Source: JAVBKU01 sp031553875
Lineage (GTDB): Bacteria > Bacteroidota > Bacteroidia > Bacteroidales > Rikenellaceae
Direction of reading: 5' to 3'
Assembly: GCA_031553875.1 (NCBI GenBank)
Contig: JAVBKU010000003.1
Span: forward strand, 1-64,000
DNA length: 64,000 bases
Of this stretch, positions 8,382 to 17,031 are shown in pieces; the first letter of the stretch is position 1; each line of letters begins with the position of its first letter. Below the pieces are notes generated by a model. That model was not told where the DNA came from. It made no database searches and saw only the letters and a program-made list of their open reading frames with translations. Made by a program: the position numbers and the translations under genes.

Positions 8382-9098
8382 TTAGTTATGCACCAGCGTA
8401 CCTATCTTTTCTCCCGAAAGCACCTTTTTTAGATTGCCGGGTGTGTCCATGTCGAACACCATCACGGAGAGGTTGTTTTCCTTACACATAGTGAAGGCCG
8501 TGAGGTCCATCACCTTAAGATTGCGGGAATACACTTCGTCGAATGTTATAGCGTCGAACTTGGTGGCCTTGGGATTCTTCTCAGGATCGTCGGTGTAGAC
8601 GCCGTCCACCCTCGTGCCCTTGAGCATCACCTCGGCCTCGATCTCCACTCCGCGCAGGGCAGAGGCGGTGTCGGTGGTGAAGTAGGGGTTGCCCGTACCT
8701 CCAGCGATGATCACCACCGTTCCCTTTTCGAGAAGTTCAATAGCCTTGCTTTTGGCGTAAAGTTCGCCCACGGGCTCCATGCGAATGGAGGTTAGCACCT
8801 TGCACGGTGTGCCGATACTTTCGAGGGCCGACTGCAGGGCCAGGGAGTTGATCACGGTGGCGAGCATGCCCATCTGGTCGCCCTTCACGCGGTCGAAGCC
8901 TTTTTTCGTGCCACTCAGGCCTCGGAATATGTTGCCGCCGCCGATCACGATTCCTACCTGCACGCCTGCGGCTACGGCCTCGGTGATCTGGCGGGCGTAC
9001 TCCTCGAGCACTGTTTCCGATATGCCGTACTTGCCGCCGCCCATCAGCGACTCGCCGCTGAGCTTGAGCAACACTCTCTTGTATTTGGGTTTGAACAT
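8382..9098 (-). CDS. pyrH: UMP kinase
   Basis: A 238-residue amino-acid-kinase-fold enzyme that phosphorylates UMP to UDP. KLSGESLMGG at the N-terminus and VIGGGNIFRG near residue 55 form the nucleotide site. FTTDTASALRGVEIEAE and YTDDPEKNP are family hallmarks in the C-terminal half. The ATG at 9098 was chosen because the protein then begins MFKPKYKRVLLKLSGE as in relatives. An in-frame TTG nine bases upstream is possible but less likely. Confidence 0.96.
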   Translation of the reverse strand: MFKPKYKRVLLKLSGESLMGGGKYGISETVLEEYARQITEAVAAGVQVGIVIGGGNIFRGLSGTKKGFDRVKGDQMGMLATVINSLALQSALESIGTPCKVLTSIRMEPVGELYAKSKAIELLEKGTVVIIAGGTGNPYFTTDTASALRGVEIEAEVMLKGTRVDGVYTDDPEKNPKATKFDAITFDEVYSRNLKVMDLTAFTMCKENNLSVMVFDMDTPGNLKKVLSGEKIGTLVHN

Positions 9099-9140
9099 GG
9101 TTGTCAATATGTTGTTGTATTTGAATCTGTAAAACTTACA

Positions 9141-10013
9141 TTACTTAATGTTTTCCATAAGCTGCATCAGCTCGTCGATCTTGGGCGTGAGGATTATCTC
9201 CGTGCGGCGGTTCTTCTGGCGCGCTTCGGAAGTGTTGGCCTTGTCCACAGGGAGCGACTCGCCGCGCCCGGCAGCTATGATGCGTTCGGGAGCTATCTTA
9301 TTATTTTCCAGCAGGAGGCGGGTCACGGTGGTGGCACGCTTGGTGCTGAGGTCGAGGTTGTCCCTGAGGTTGCCGTTGGGCTTGTAGGGGACGTTGTCGG
9401 TGTGGCCTTCGACCATAACGTTGATGTCGGGGTTCTGCGCCAGGACATTGGAGAGATCCTTCACGGCGGCCGCACCCTTGGGATCTATGTCGAAGCTGCC
9501 CGAGCGGAACAGGAGCTTGTCGTCCATCGACACGTACACCTTGCCGTCGCGAGTGGATATCGACAGGCCCTTGCCCTCGAAGCCCACCAGGGCGTCGGTC
9601 ACCTTCTTGCGTATGTTCTCTATGGCCTGCTCGCGGCTGCGCAACAGGGCCTCGAGCTCCACAACCCTGCGTGAACGTTCGTTAAGCTCGTTCTGGCTCT
9701 GCTCGATCTGGCGAAGCATGCGGGCGCTCTCGGCCGAGCCGTCGGAGAGCATCTGCTGGTAACGGGTCTGCATCTCGGCGATCTTGGCGCTGAGGAACAG
9801 GTTGTCGTTATACAGGCGGGTAGTGTCGCGTATCAGGGCTTCCTTCTCGGCGGTCAGGTTGGCCTTGTCCGTCGATAGCTGCTCGATGCGTTTGTTCGCT
9901 GCTCCGAGCTCGCCTTCGAGGCGCATGGCGTCGGCGCGCGAGGCGTTGTATTTCTTGGTGGGTACGCAGGCCGTGACCAACGCGAGGGATACTATCAGGA
10001 TTATTCTTTTCAT
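9141..10013 (-). CDS. OmpA-family outer-membrane lipoprotein with coiled coil
   Basis: A 290-residue protein. A lipoprotein signal (MKRIILIVSLALVTAC) puts the lipidated Cys near residue 16. A long heptad-rich region (about 25-150) is probably coiled coil. The C-terminal third is an OmpA-like peptidoglycan-binding domain with VEGHTDNVPY, NLDLSTKRATTVTRLLL and RIIAAGRGESLPV...KNRRTEI, which binds diaminopimelate in the cell wall. The likely role is to tie the outer membrane to peptidoglycan. The start at 10013 was chosen at the signal peptide. It lies 42 bases upstream of pyrH on the same strand. Confidence 0.88.
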   Translation of the reverse strand: MKRIILIVSLALVTACVPTKKYNASRADAMRLEGELGAANKRIEQLSTDKANLTAEKEALIRDTTRLYNDNLFLSAKIAEMQTRYQQMLSDGSAESARMLRQIEQSQNELNERSRRVVELEALLRSREQAIENIRKKVTDALVGFEGKGLSISTRDGKVYVSMDDKLLFRSGSFDIDPKGAAAVKDLSNVLAQNPDINVMVEGHTDNVPYKPNGNLRDNLDLSTKRATTVTRLLLENNKIAPERIIAAGRGESLPVDKANTSEARQKNRRTEIILTPKIDELMQLMENIK

Positions 10014-10137
10014 GTCGTAGTTCTTGGTTATACTTCTTGTATTCACTGCCTCCGGCCTCTTGGGATCGGAACTCACGAGTTCCGCACGAAGGTACGTTTT
10101 TTTTTTGAATTAGCTGTATATTTGACGACCTTTGAGC

Positions 10138-10145
10138 TATCTTTG
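10138..10145 (+). promoter_or_regulatory. -7 box of dxs
   Basis: TATCTTTG fits TAnnTTTG and ends 17 bases before the dxs start codon. A second match, TATATTTG, lies at 10117-10124, so two start sites are possible. No -33 box at ideal spacing is seen. Confidence 0.5.
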
Positions 10146-10162
10146 CGGACAAAGAACCACTC

Positions 10163-12073
10163 ATGCATAAACGGAAATATAAATATCTCCCCAAAATAGA
10201 TTCTCCTGCCGATCTCAAAAAATTGAGTGGTAGCGAGTTGCATGAGTATTGCGGCGAGTTGAGGCGCTTTATTATCGAGGCGCTCTCGTCCAATCCGGGC
10301 CATCTGGGAGCGAGCCTGGGTGTGGTGGAGCTGACCGCCGCCATCCATTATGTGTTCAACACTCCCGACGATAAGCTGATCTGGGACGTGGGCCACCAGG
10401 CCTACGCCCACAAGATAATCACCGGCCGCCGCGACCGCTTCGCGACCAACCGTTGCCTGGGTGGTATCAGCGGTTTCCCCTCGATGGCCGAAAGCCCCTA
10501 CGACGCCTTCGGCGGGGGCCATGCCTCCAACTCTATCTCCGCTGCGCTGGGTATAGCCGCCGCCTCGGAGATGAAAGGTGAAAAAAGGGATGTGGTAGTC
10601 GTCATCGGCGACGGGGCCATGAGCGGAGGCCTCGCGTTCGAGGGGCTGAACAACGCCGGGGCTATGAATACCAACCTGCTTGTCATACTCAACGACAATA
10701 AGATATCCATCGACTCCAACGTGGGTGCGATGAAAGAATACCTCTTGAAGATCACCACCTCCCGTCGCTACAACGAGTTCAAGATGAAGCTGTGGACGGC
10801 CATGAGGCGCACGCCGCGTCTAAGGAGTGCCGTGCAGAAGGCGGGTAACGCCATGAAGCTGGGCTTCCTGCAGCAGAGCAACCTCTTCGAGAGTCTTAAC
10901 TTCAGGTATTTCGGCCCGGTCGACGGCCACGACGTGAAGAATTTGACGCGCGTCCTGCAATCCCTGCGCGATATTCCCGGTCCTAAACTGTTGCATGTGC
11001 TGACGGTAAAGGGCAAGGGCTACAAGCCTGCCGAGCAGTCGCAGTCGATATGGCACGCCCCGGGCAAGTTCAACCCCGATACGGGCGAGCGTATAGTCTC
11101 GCGCGACCCCTCACGCCCCCCGCGCTACCAGGACGTGTTCGGCGAAACGCTGCTCGAACTGGCCGAGGCCAACGACCGTATCGTCGGTATCACCCCCGCG
11201 ATGCCTACGGGGTCGTCGCTCAACATAATGATGGAGAAAATGCCCCACAGGTGCTTTGACGTGGGTATCGCCGAGGGCCATGCCGTGACTTTCTCGGCGG
11301 GCCTGGCGGCTCAGGGCATGGTGCCGTTCTGCGCCATCTACTCTACTTTCATGCAGAGGGCTTACGACAATGTGATACACGACGCGGCCCTGCAGTCGCT
11401 CCACGTGGTGCTGTGCCTTGACAGGGCCGGCCTTGTGGGCGAGGACGGAGCGACCCATCACGGGGCGTTCGATATAGCTTATATGAGGCCCATCCCCGGG
11501 CTTGTGATAGCCTCGCCGATGAACGAACGCGAGTTGCGTAATATGATGTACACGGCCCAGGCCGTAGAGGCCACGCACGTGATACGCTATCCGCGCGGTG
11601 GCGGTGTTATGACCGATTGGCGTGGTGAGATGGAACTCCTGCCCATAGGCAAGGGGCGCATGCTGAGGGAGGGTGGCGATATAGCCGTGATCTCTTTCGG
11701 CCCGGTGGGTAACTTCGTGGCCGAGGCCCTCGACAGGGCCGGGAAGGAGGGTGTCAAAGCCGCCCATGCCGACCTGCGCTATGTGAAGCCCTTAGATGAG
11801 GAATTACTCCACGAGATAGGCAAGAAATACCGCAAGGTAATCACCGTTGAGGATGGAGTGGTCAAGGGAGGCGTTGGCTCCGCGGTATTGGACTTCTTCA
11901 ACGCCAACGGCTATCCCGCCGAGGTGCGTATGCTCGGTATACCCGACGAATTCGTGACCCATGGCTCGCCCGCGCAACTCTATGCCCTGTGCGGTTACGA
12001 TGCCGAGGCGATATATAACAGAGTGATGGAGTGGGCGGGAGAGAGCGACAAGGCTCCGGAAAATAATCTCTAA
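10163..12073 (+). CDS. dxs: 1-deoxy-D-xylulose-5-phosphate synthase
   Basis: A 636-residue thiamine-diphosphate enzyme that condenses pyruvate and glyceraldehyde-3-phosphate, the first step of the MEP isoprenoid pathway. The substrate motif SNPGHLGASLG (near 45), DVGHQAYAHKI (near 80) and the ThDP/Mg motif GDGAMSGGLAFEGLNNAG (near 150) are clear. The pyrimidine-binding domain follows at about 320, and the C-terminal transketolase domain contains RYPRGGG. The length is normal. It is followed 25 bases later by two SGNH-hydrolase-like genes, which may share its transcript. Confidence 0.97.
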   Translation: MHKRKYKYLPKIDSPADLKKLSGSELHEYCGELRRFIIEALSSNPGHLGASLGVVELTAAIHYVFNTPDDKLIWDVGHQAYAHKIITGRRDRFATNRCLGGISGFPSMAESPYDAFGGGHASNSISAALGIAAASEMKGEKRDVVVVIGDGAMSGGLAFEGLNNAGAMNTNLLVILNDNKISIDSNVGAMKEYLLKITTSRRYNEFKMKLWTAMRRTPRLRSAVQKAGNAMKLGFLQQSNLFESLNFRYFGPVDGHDVKNLTRVLQSLRDIPGPKLLHVLTVKGKGYKPAEQSQSIWHAPGKFNPDTGERIVSRDPSRPPRYQDVFGETLLELAEANDRIVGITPAMPTGSSLNIMMEKMPHRCFDVGIAEGHAVTFSAGLAAQGMVPFCAIYSTFMQRAYDNVIHDAALQSLHVVLCLDRAGLVGEDGATHHGAFDIAYMRPIPGLVIASPMNERELRNMMYTAQAVEATHVIRYPRGGGVMTDWRGEMELLPIGKGRMLREGGDIAVISFGPVGNFVAEALDRAGKEGVKAAHADLRYVKPLDEELLHEIGKKYRKVITVEDGVVKGGVGSAVLDFFNANGYPAEVRMLGIPDEFVTHGSPAQLYALCGYDAEAIYNRVMEWAGESDKAPENNL

Positions 12074-12098
12074 TCTTTCAAAGGACTCCCGTCGTACG

Positions 12099-13826
12099 AT
12101 GAAAGAAAATTCAGACTACAGCAAATATTCGTTCTGGTTCACGGTGCTGGTGGCGGCGCTGATGCTGGGTGTGTCGCAGATCCCTGGCTTCAGGCTTGGC
12201 GGCGTGGCCTTCAAGCGGGCCAATATCGTCTCCGATGTGGTGGATATGGGTTCCGACAGCACCGAGGTAGTCACAGACGCCAAGTTAGACATAGATACGT
12301 CGTTCCTCCTGGGCGTGGTGCTTCCCGTGCCGGGCGGCGACAGCCTTGCCTTTGGGAGCGTGTCGGATGTGAAGATGCATGAGTGGGATATAGTGTCGCA
12401 AACCGTGACCCAAAGTTCCGTCAGCGGTAAGCCCGTCGACCTCTCCGCAGGGCTCGATTCGGCGGAAACCGATCCCGCGCTGAGCAGTACACATGGGCAC
12501 GTTGTGGCCATAGAGAACTTTGAGGAGCCTACCATGGTCAAAGGCCACGGTATGAGCCATTTTTACAATGCGATGAGCCGTCACGGGGCGCTGGGGCGTC
12601 CGTTGCGCATAGCGGTGTGCGGCGACTCGTTTACAGAAAGCGATATCTTGAGCGTCGATATACGTTCGATGCTACAGGATATGCTGGGGGGCAGGGGCGT
12701 GGGTTTCGTGCCGTTCGCTTCGCCGGTGGCACAGAATAGGGCCTCGGTCAAGCACTCTTTCTCAGGGTGGAATACCGACGACATACGTAATCTCAAGGGT
12801 ATGGACGAGGGGCGCAAGAAGCGCTTCTTCCTCTCGGGAGTGGTGGGCCGTCCTGAGGAGGGGGCCACGGTGTCCATTGCGGGCACCACGTTCCGCAAAC
12901 ATATCAAGAGTAGCCCGGTGGTCAAGCTGCTGTTCGTCAACGAGGGCCATACGCGCATCGACGTGCTAGTCAACGACTCAATCCGCCAGACTTTCACTCC
13001 CCAACCCGACCCTGAGATACAGCAAATAGCCGTGAGCGGCGGGGACATATCCTCGCTCTCGATGACCTTCACGAATACCGCCGGCTTCTATGGTTATGGC
13101 GTGGTGATGGAGAGTGAGGGCGGGGTTATCGTCGACAGCTATTCCGTGAGGGGTAACAGCGGTTTCGCCCTTATGTCAACCAATGCCGACATCAATCGCC
13201 GTATGGGCGTGATCATGCCCTACGACCTTATAATTCTCCAGTACGGGCTTAATGTGATGAACGCCGGGACTATGGAATACAGCTCCTACCGCCGCCATTT
13301 CGCCAATGTGATAGAGTTCGTCAAGAGGTGTTTTCCGCAGAGCAGCGTCCTGGTAATGAGTGTGAGCGACCGCAGCGTGCAGAAGGAGGGACAGTTCGTT
13401 ACTATGCCTGCCGTGGCGGGTATGATCACCGCACAGAGAGCGGCGGCCAAGCAGAGCGGCGTGGCCTTCTGGAATATGTTCGAGGGTATGGGAGGATCGG
13501 GCAGTATGGTGAGGTTTGTGGAGAAAAAATGGGCCGCCAAGGATTATACCCATATAGGATATTCGGGAGGTAAATATATAGCCCGAAAGTTTGTTGACGC
13601 TCTGGTTGTCGGGTGCGGAAACTGGGCGAAAGCGGTTCCTGCGTATGAAATTCCGGTGCAGATACCTGTCGATGCGGCGGGCGTCGTTCCTTCCGGAGAG
13701 GTTCCTGCTACTGAGGCTCCTGATGCAGGTGCAGGTGCTGCGGTTAAGCCGGTAGCGGCCAATAATAGCGTTAACGATAAAACCCGTCACGGCTCGATTG
13801 CGAGCCCAACCGTAGCCTCGCGATGA
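12099..13826 (+). CDS. Membrane-anchored SGNH/GDSL-hydrolase-like protein (first of a pair)
   Basis: A 575-residue protein. One N-terminal hydrophobic segment (about residues 12-30, FWFTVLVAALMLGVSQIPGF) should anchor it in the membrane with the rest in the periplasm. The SGNH block I is IAVCGDSFTESD near residue 170. Later come QYGLNVMN (block III-like) and a C-terminal DYTHIGYSGGKYIA (block V-like with His). The last 70 residues are Ala/Pro/Gly-rich and look unstructured. Such proteins often remove or transfer acyl groups on envelope sugars; the substrate is unknown. Its stop overlaps the next SGNH gene by 4 bases (ATGA). Confidence 0.75.
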   Translation: MKENSDYSKYSFWFTVLVAALMLGVSQIPGFRLGGVAFKRANIVSDVVDMGSDSTEVVTDAKLDIDTSFLLGVVLPVPGGDSLAFGSVSDVKMHEWDIVSQTVTQSSVSGKPVDLSAGLDSAETDPALSSTHGHVVAIENFEEPTMVKGHGMSHFYNAMSRHGALGRPLRIAVCGDSFTESDILSVDIRSMLQDMLGGRGVGFVPFASPVAQNRASVKHSFSGWNTDDIRNLKGMDEGRKKRFFLSGVVGRPEEGATVSIAGTTFRKHIKSSPVVKLLFVNEGHTRIDVLVNDSIRQTFTPQPDPEIQQIAVSGGDISSLSMTFTNTAGFYGYGVVMESEGGVIVDSYSVRGNSGFALMSTNADINRRMGVIMPYDLIILQYGLNVMNAGTMEYSSYRRHFANVIEFVKRCFPQSSVLVMSVSDRSVQKEGQFVTMPAVAGMITAQRAAAKQSGVAFWNMFEGMGGSGSMVRFVEKKWAAKDYTHIGYSGGKYIARKFVDALVVGCGNWAKAVPAYEIPVQIPVDAAGVVPSGEVPATEAPDAGAGAAVKPVAANNSVNDKTRHGSIASPTVASR

Positions 13827-15139
13827 TAAGGACGGCGGGGCGAAATAGGGGCGGCGCACCGGCGTCGACCGATGCAGGGGCGCAGGTTATTGCCGTGCGG
13901 CGGCTGGGAACTGCCCCCGGGGTGTTATGCGGCCTTCTCGCCGCAGCGATGCTGATATTCCCTGCGGTATCGCCGGCCTCCGTTCCCGAATTCGTCAACC
14001 TTTCCTCCAACCACATAACCTCCTCCGACTCCGTGCGTATGGCCGTGAGGCGCGGTGTCGAGCAGGCCGTGCGCGAAGAGCGACCTTTTACCATACTCCA
14101 TATAGGCGACTCGCACCTCCAGGCCGGGTATTTCACCGGCGTGGTGCGAGACAGCCTCCAATCACTTATGGGCAGTGCGGGCAGGGGATTCGTCGCGCCG
14201 CTGTCGATAGCCGGTAGCAACCAGCCCGCCGACTACCGCATAAGCTCCCCGGAGGACTGGACCTCGCGGCGCGCTTCGCTCGGCGGAACTACCGAAGCGG
14301 GTCTTGGCGGATACACTATCACCCGCACGGGCGGCGATTCCACACTACACTTCTTCATCTCCTCACGCGGCAGGGAGTTCGACAGGGTGAGGGTATTCCT
14401 TCATCCCGAGGCCCCGGCCCTCGAAGCCCCCGAAGAGTTGTCCGGAGGCATAAGTTGCCCGCAGGAGGGGGGAGTGCTCGATATTTTCCTGTCGCGTCCC
14501 ACCGATACGCTCACGCTCACGGGCCGCCTCACGCCGCAGTACCCCAGGGGTGAATACTACGGCTTCTCGCTCGAGAGGGACTGCACTGGATTGTTATACC
14601 ACGTGGTGGGGGTCAACGGCATGAACTGCAACCACCTGCTTAATAACCGCGCGATAATAGACAATAGCGACGCCTTCACTCCCGACGTGGTGATAGTGTC
14701 GCTGGGGACCAATGAATCGTGCGGGGGTAACTTCAATCCTGACTACCTCCGCGCCCGTTTTCGCGCGATATTGGAGAGAATCAAAGTCCGTAATCCGGGG
14801 ACGGTGATAGTGCTGACCACCCCGATGGAGTTCGCGCGCCGGTACCGTTACAAAGGCAGAACGCGCTACGCCGTCAATCCCAATGTGGCTCGTACGAGGA
14901 GTATGATAATATCCCTGGGCGAAGAGTGCGGCGTGCCGGTATGGGATTTTTATTCCGTTGCGGGCGGCCCCGGAGCCAACGCGCGGTGGAATACGGCCGG
15001 TCTTGTGCGCCCCGACAGGCTTCACCTCGATGTCGACGGCTATGAGCTTCAGGGGAGACTGTTTTTCAGGGCGTTGGCCGAATTTATGGACCTACGGGGC
15101 ATCGGCTCCGAGCGGATGGCCGCGGCGGTTGCCAAATAG
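13823..15139 (+). CDS. Exported SGNH/GDSL-hydrolase-like protein (second of a pair)
   Basis: A 438-residue protein with a hydrophobic segment at about residues 33-52, probably a signal anchor after a longer, basic N-terminus. SGNH block I is ILHIGDSHLQAGYF. VIVSLGTNESCGG fits block III (G-x-N). DRLHLDVDGYELQGRLFF supplies the block V His. It shares the GDS-x-x...GRGFV..ASPxAxN-like arrangement with its upstream neighbour, so the two are probably paralogues working on the same envelope polymer. The N-terminal 30 residues are unusual; a later start near 13922 is possible. Confidence 0.72.
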   Translation: MIRTAGRNRGGAPASTDAGAQVIAVRRLGTAPGVLCGLLAAAMLIFPAVSPASVPEFVNLSSNHITSSDSVRMAVRRGVEQAVREERPFTILHIGDSHLQAGYFTGVVRDSLQSLMGSAGRGFVAPLSIAGSNQPADYRISSPEDWTSRRASLGGTTEAGLGGYTITRTGGDSTLHFFISSRGREFDRVRVFLHPEAPALEAPEELSGGISCPQEGGVLDIFLSRPTDTLTLTGRLTPQYPRGEYYGFSLERDCTGLLYHVVGVNGMNCNHLLNNRAIIDNSDAFTPDVVIVSLGTNESCGGNFNPDYLRARFRAILERIKVRNPGTVIVLTTPMEFARRYRYKGRTRYAVNPNVARTRSMIISLGEECGVPVWDFYSVAGGPGANARWNTAGLVRPDRLHLDVDGYELQGRLFFRALAEFMDLRGIGSERMAAAVAK

Positions 15140-15246
15140 TCTGCCAAGGCGTATGGACGGGCGGTTGTGCCGTATCACGAAAAATATTCGTAGCTTCGCG
15201 TAAAATTTGACAGGCCTTCCCCCTGTCACGCATAGAACAAATTATT

Positions 15247-15843
15247 ATGCCTGCGGCTATCGACACTTCACTTTTCCTTTGGATCAACGGCGATTGGGGA
15301 TGTTTCTTCGACAGCTTCTTCTGGATCATGTCGGGCAAGCTGACCTGGGCGCCGCTTTACGCCCTCATAATATGGGTTATGTACAGGCGTTTCGGCCTGC
15401 GGGCGACCTCGCTATTGGTATTGGGCGCGGTGGTTGCCGTGGTGTTTTCGGACCAGGTGGCGAGACTATTCAAACACCATTTCGATATAGGCTCCCTGCA
15501 CTATACCCCCCGTCTGCGCCCCACGCACACGCCCGAGCTTGCGGGCCTCGTGCATACGGTGAACGACTACAAAGGCGGGCTTTATGGCACGGTGTCGGCC
15601 CACGCGGCCACCACGGCGGCCATGTGCGTCTACTTTTGCCTTATTTTACGCAGGCGGGTATGGTACGCGTTGCTGCCGGTATGGGTTTTGCTGGTAATCG
15701 TGAGCAGGATATATCTGGGAGTGCATTATCCCCTCGACATATTCTATGGGCTCCTGTTGGGCGTGGCAGTGGGATTGGGTTTGTATTACGCCTTTGCGAG
15801 AAGGGTAGTGGGTGGGGCGGCGGCAAAAAGTGCCGATTTGTAG
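15247..15843 (+). CDS. PAP2-family membrane phosphatase
   Basis: A 198-residue protein with about five hydrophobic segments. The three phosphatase motifs are visible: K-x6-RP-like (KHHFDIGSLHYTPRLRPTH, near residue 75), a PSGH equivalent reading SAHAATTAAM with the catalytic His (near 120), and SRIYLGVHYPLDIF (SR-x5-H-x3-D, near 155). PAP2 enzymes dephosphorylate lipid phosphates such as undecaprenyl pyrophosphate, phosphatidylglycerol phosphate or lipid A. The target is not clear here. It stands 107 bases after the SGNH pair and 30 before the methyltransferase-like gene, suggesting envelope lipid work. Confidence 0.85.
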   Translation: MPAAIDTSLFLWINGDWGCFFDSFFWIMSGKLTWAPLYALIIWVMYRRFGLRATSLLVLGAVVAVVFSDQVARLFKHHFDIGSLHYTPRLRPTHTPELAGLVHTVNDYKGGLYGTVSAHAATTAAMCVYFCLILRRRVWYALLPVWVLLVIVSRIYLGVHYPLDIFYGLLLGVAVGLGLYYAFARRVVGGAAAKSADL

Positions 15844-15873
15844 TAATTCAAAAATAGATAAGTTTATACAACT

Positions 15874-16626
15874 ATGATACTTGCCGAACGTTCATTGGCC
15901 GTTGGCTACTGGCTCCGCCTCCGCAGGGGATGGCTACCGTTTGTGATAGTCGTGGCGGCGGTGGTGGCGCTGTTCCTCGCCCGCCCGTTTTCGCTTATAC
16001 ATAACTCGTGGATGCTCAACGTGTTCTGCCTGATTATCTCGTGTGCCGGTATCGCGTTACGCGTATTCACTGTGGGGCAGCTTTCCCGCGAGAGTTACGA
16101 ACGAGGCGATCCGGAGCCTGAATATATGATGTGGTTCGATACCACGGGAATTTACTCCGTTATGCGCCACCCGCTGCATACGGGGCGTTTTCTGATGTGG
16201 TTGGGGCTGATACTTTATGTGGGTGTGGGATGGTTTATGGTGGGCGCGACAGTGCTTTATGTAGCCTGTTACGAGAAGATCATGATCGCTGAGGAGGACT
16301 ACCGCATCCGCCGCATAGGGGAGAAGTACGCCGAGTGGTGCAGGACGACCAGCGCCGTGTGGCCGAGGCTGTCGAACTGGATGCCTTCGCCCTATAAGCC
16401 GCAGATATTACAGGCCGCGAGGGTCGAGAGTAACGGTATATTGGGCCTCGCGCTGTCTTTCGTCGTGATAGACGTCATGAAGAATATGAGCTACAGTTTC
16501 GAATTCAAGGTGACCCCCTTCTGGTTGGCGGTGCTGATCGCGGTTCTGCTGTTCGTATTCGTGGTGAAGGTGATATTGCGGGGCGGAGGTAATCCGAATG
16601 GCGGCGGGCAAGGTGCGGTAGAGTAA
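15874..16626 (+). CDS. Isoprenylcysteine carboxyl methyltransferase-like membrane protein
   Basis: A 250-residue polytopic protein. The core TGIYSVMRHPLHTGRFLMWLGL followed by EEDYRIRRIGEKYAEWCRTT matches the ICMT/PEMT-type SAM-binding region (RHP...; E-E..Y). Two hydrophobic segments precede it and at least two follow, ending with a helix near residue 215-235. Bacterial members methylate unknown lipids or carboxyls. A strong hairpin terminator follows at 16649. Confidence 0.75.
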   Translation: MILAERSLAVGYWLRLRRGWLPFVIVVAAVVALFLARPFSLIHNSWMLNVFCLIISCAGIALRVFTVGQLSRESYERGDPEPEYMMWFDTTGIYSVMRHPLHTGRFLMWLGLILYVGVGWFMVGATVLYVACYEKIMIAEEDYRIRRIGEKYAEWCRTTSAVWPRLSNWMPSPYKPQILQAARVESNGILGLALSFVVIDVMKNMSYSFEFKVTPFWLAVLIAVLLFVFVVKVILRGGGNPNGGGQGAVE

Positions 16627-16648
16627 CCCGGTTTGCAGAATGATATCG

Positions 16649-16680
16649 GCGGCCTGTGCAAACGCACAGGCCGCTTGTTT
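16649..16680 (+). terminator. Intrinsic terminator after the ICMT-like gene
   Basis: GCGGCCTGTGC and GCACAGGCCGC pair perfectly around AAAC, followed by TTGTTT. It ends the dxs-to-methyltransferase gene run. Confidence 0.8.
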
Positions 16681-16713
16681 ATGGCTGGTGTAATTGTTAT
16701 TCAAAAGACTATC

Positions 16714-16739
16714 GTACCTTTTGTGCGTGCAAAAGGTGC
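16714..16739. repeat. Solo inverted repeat GTACCTTTTG/CAAAAGGTGC
   Basis: The same 10-bp inverted repeat ends each family B element (6689, 28519, 53813) and stands alone at 46960. Here it stands alone in a convergent gap, just ahead of family A copy 2. Confidence 0.7.
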
Positions 16740-16776
16740 GAAGATAGTTTTATCTCCTAGTTGTATCTTCTGTCCT

Positions 16777-16942
16777 CTACTTTTGGCATCGCCCCAAAAG
16801 TAGCAAAAGGTCTAGCCGCGTCTTCTGCCGGGGTCTCTTCCGGGAGCTTCCCTCGTTACACGATAACTGAGGGTGATCTCCCTCACGAGACCTCCTCCCG
16901 GCATAAGCCCGAAGCGGCATTCACACGAGGCTTACGCCTCGT
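16777..16942 (+). repeat. Family A repeat, copy 2
   Basis: The 104-bp nested palindrome is at 16815-16918. It is preceded by CTACTTTTGG/CCAAAAGTAG (16777-16803) and followed by ACGAGGC/GCCTCGT (16925-16942), the same composition as copy 1. One outer-arm base differs (CCGGCATAAG). The repeat occupies much of the 405-bp gap between two convergent genes. Confidence 0.85.
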
Positions 16943-16981
16943 TATAGCATCACAGTGTGCTGATATTCAGTACAAAGACAA

Positions 16982-17009
16982 TGCGGCCGGAACATTAGTT
17001 CCGGCCGCA
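16982..17009 (-). terminator. Hairpin downstream of aroA
   Basis: TGCGGCCGGAAC pairs with GTTCCGGCCGCA around ATTA, 23 bases after the aroA stop on the minus strand. The sequence after it is only moderately T-rich (TGTCTTTGT). Confidence 0.65.
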
Positions 17010-17031
17010 CAATTATTTCAGCGTCACATTT

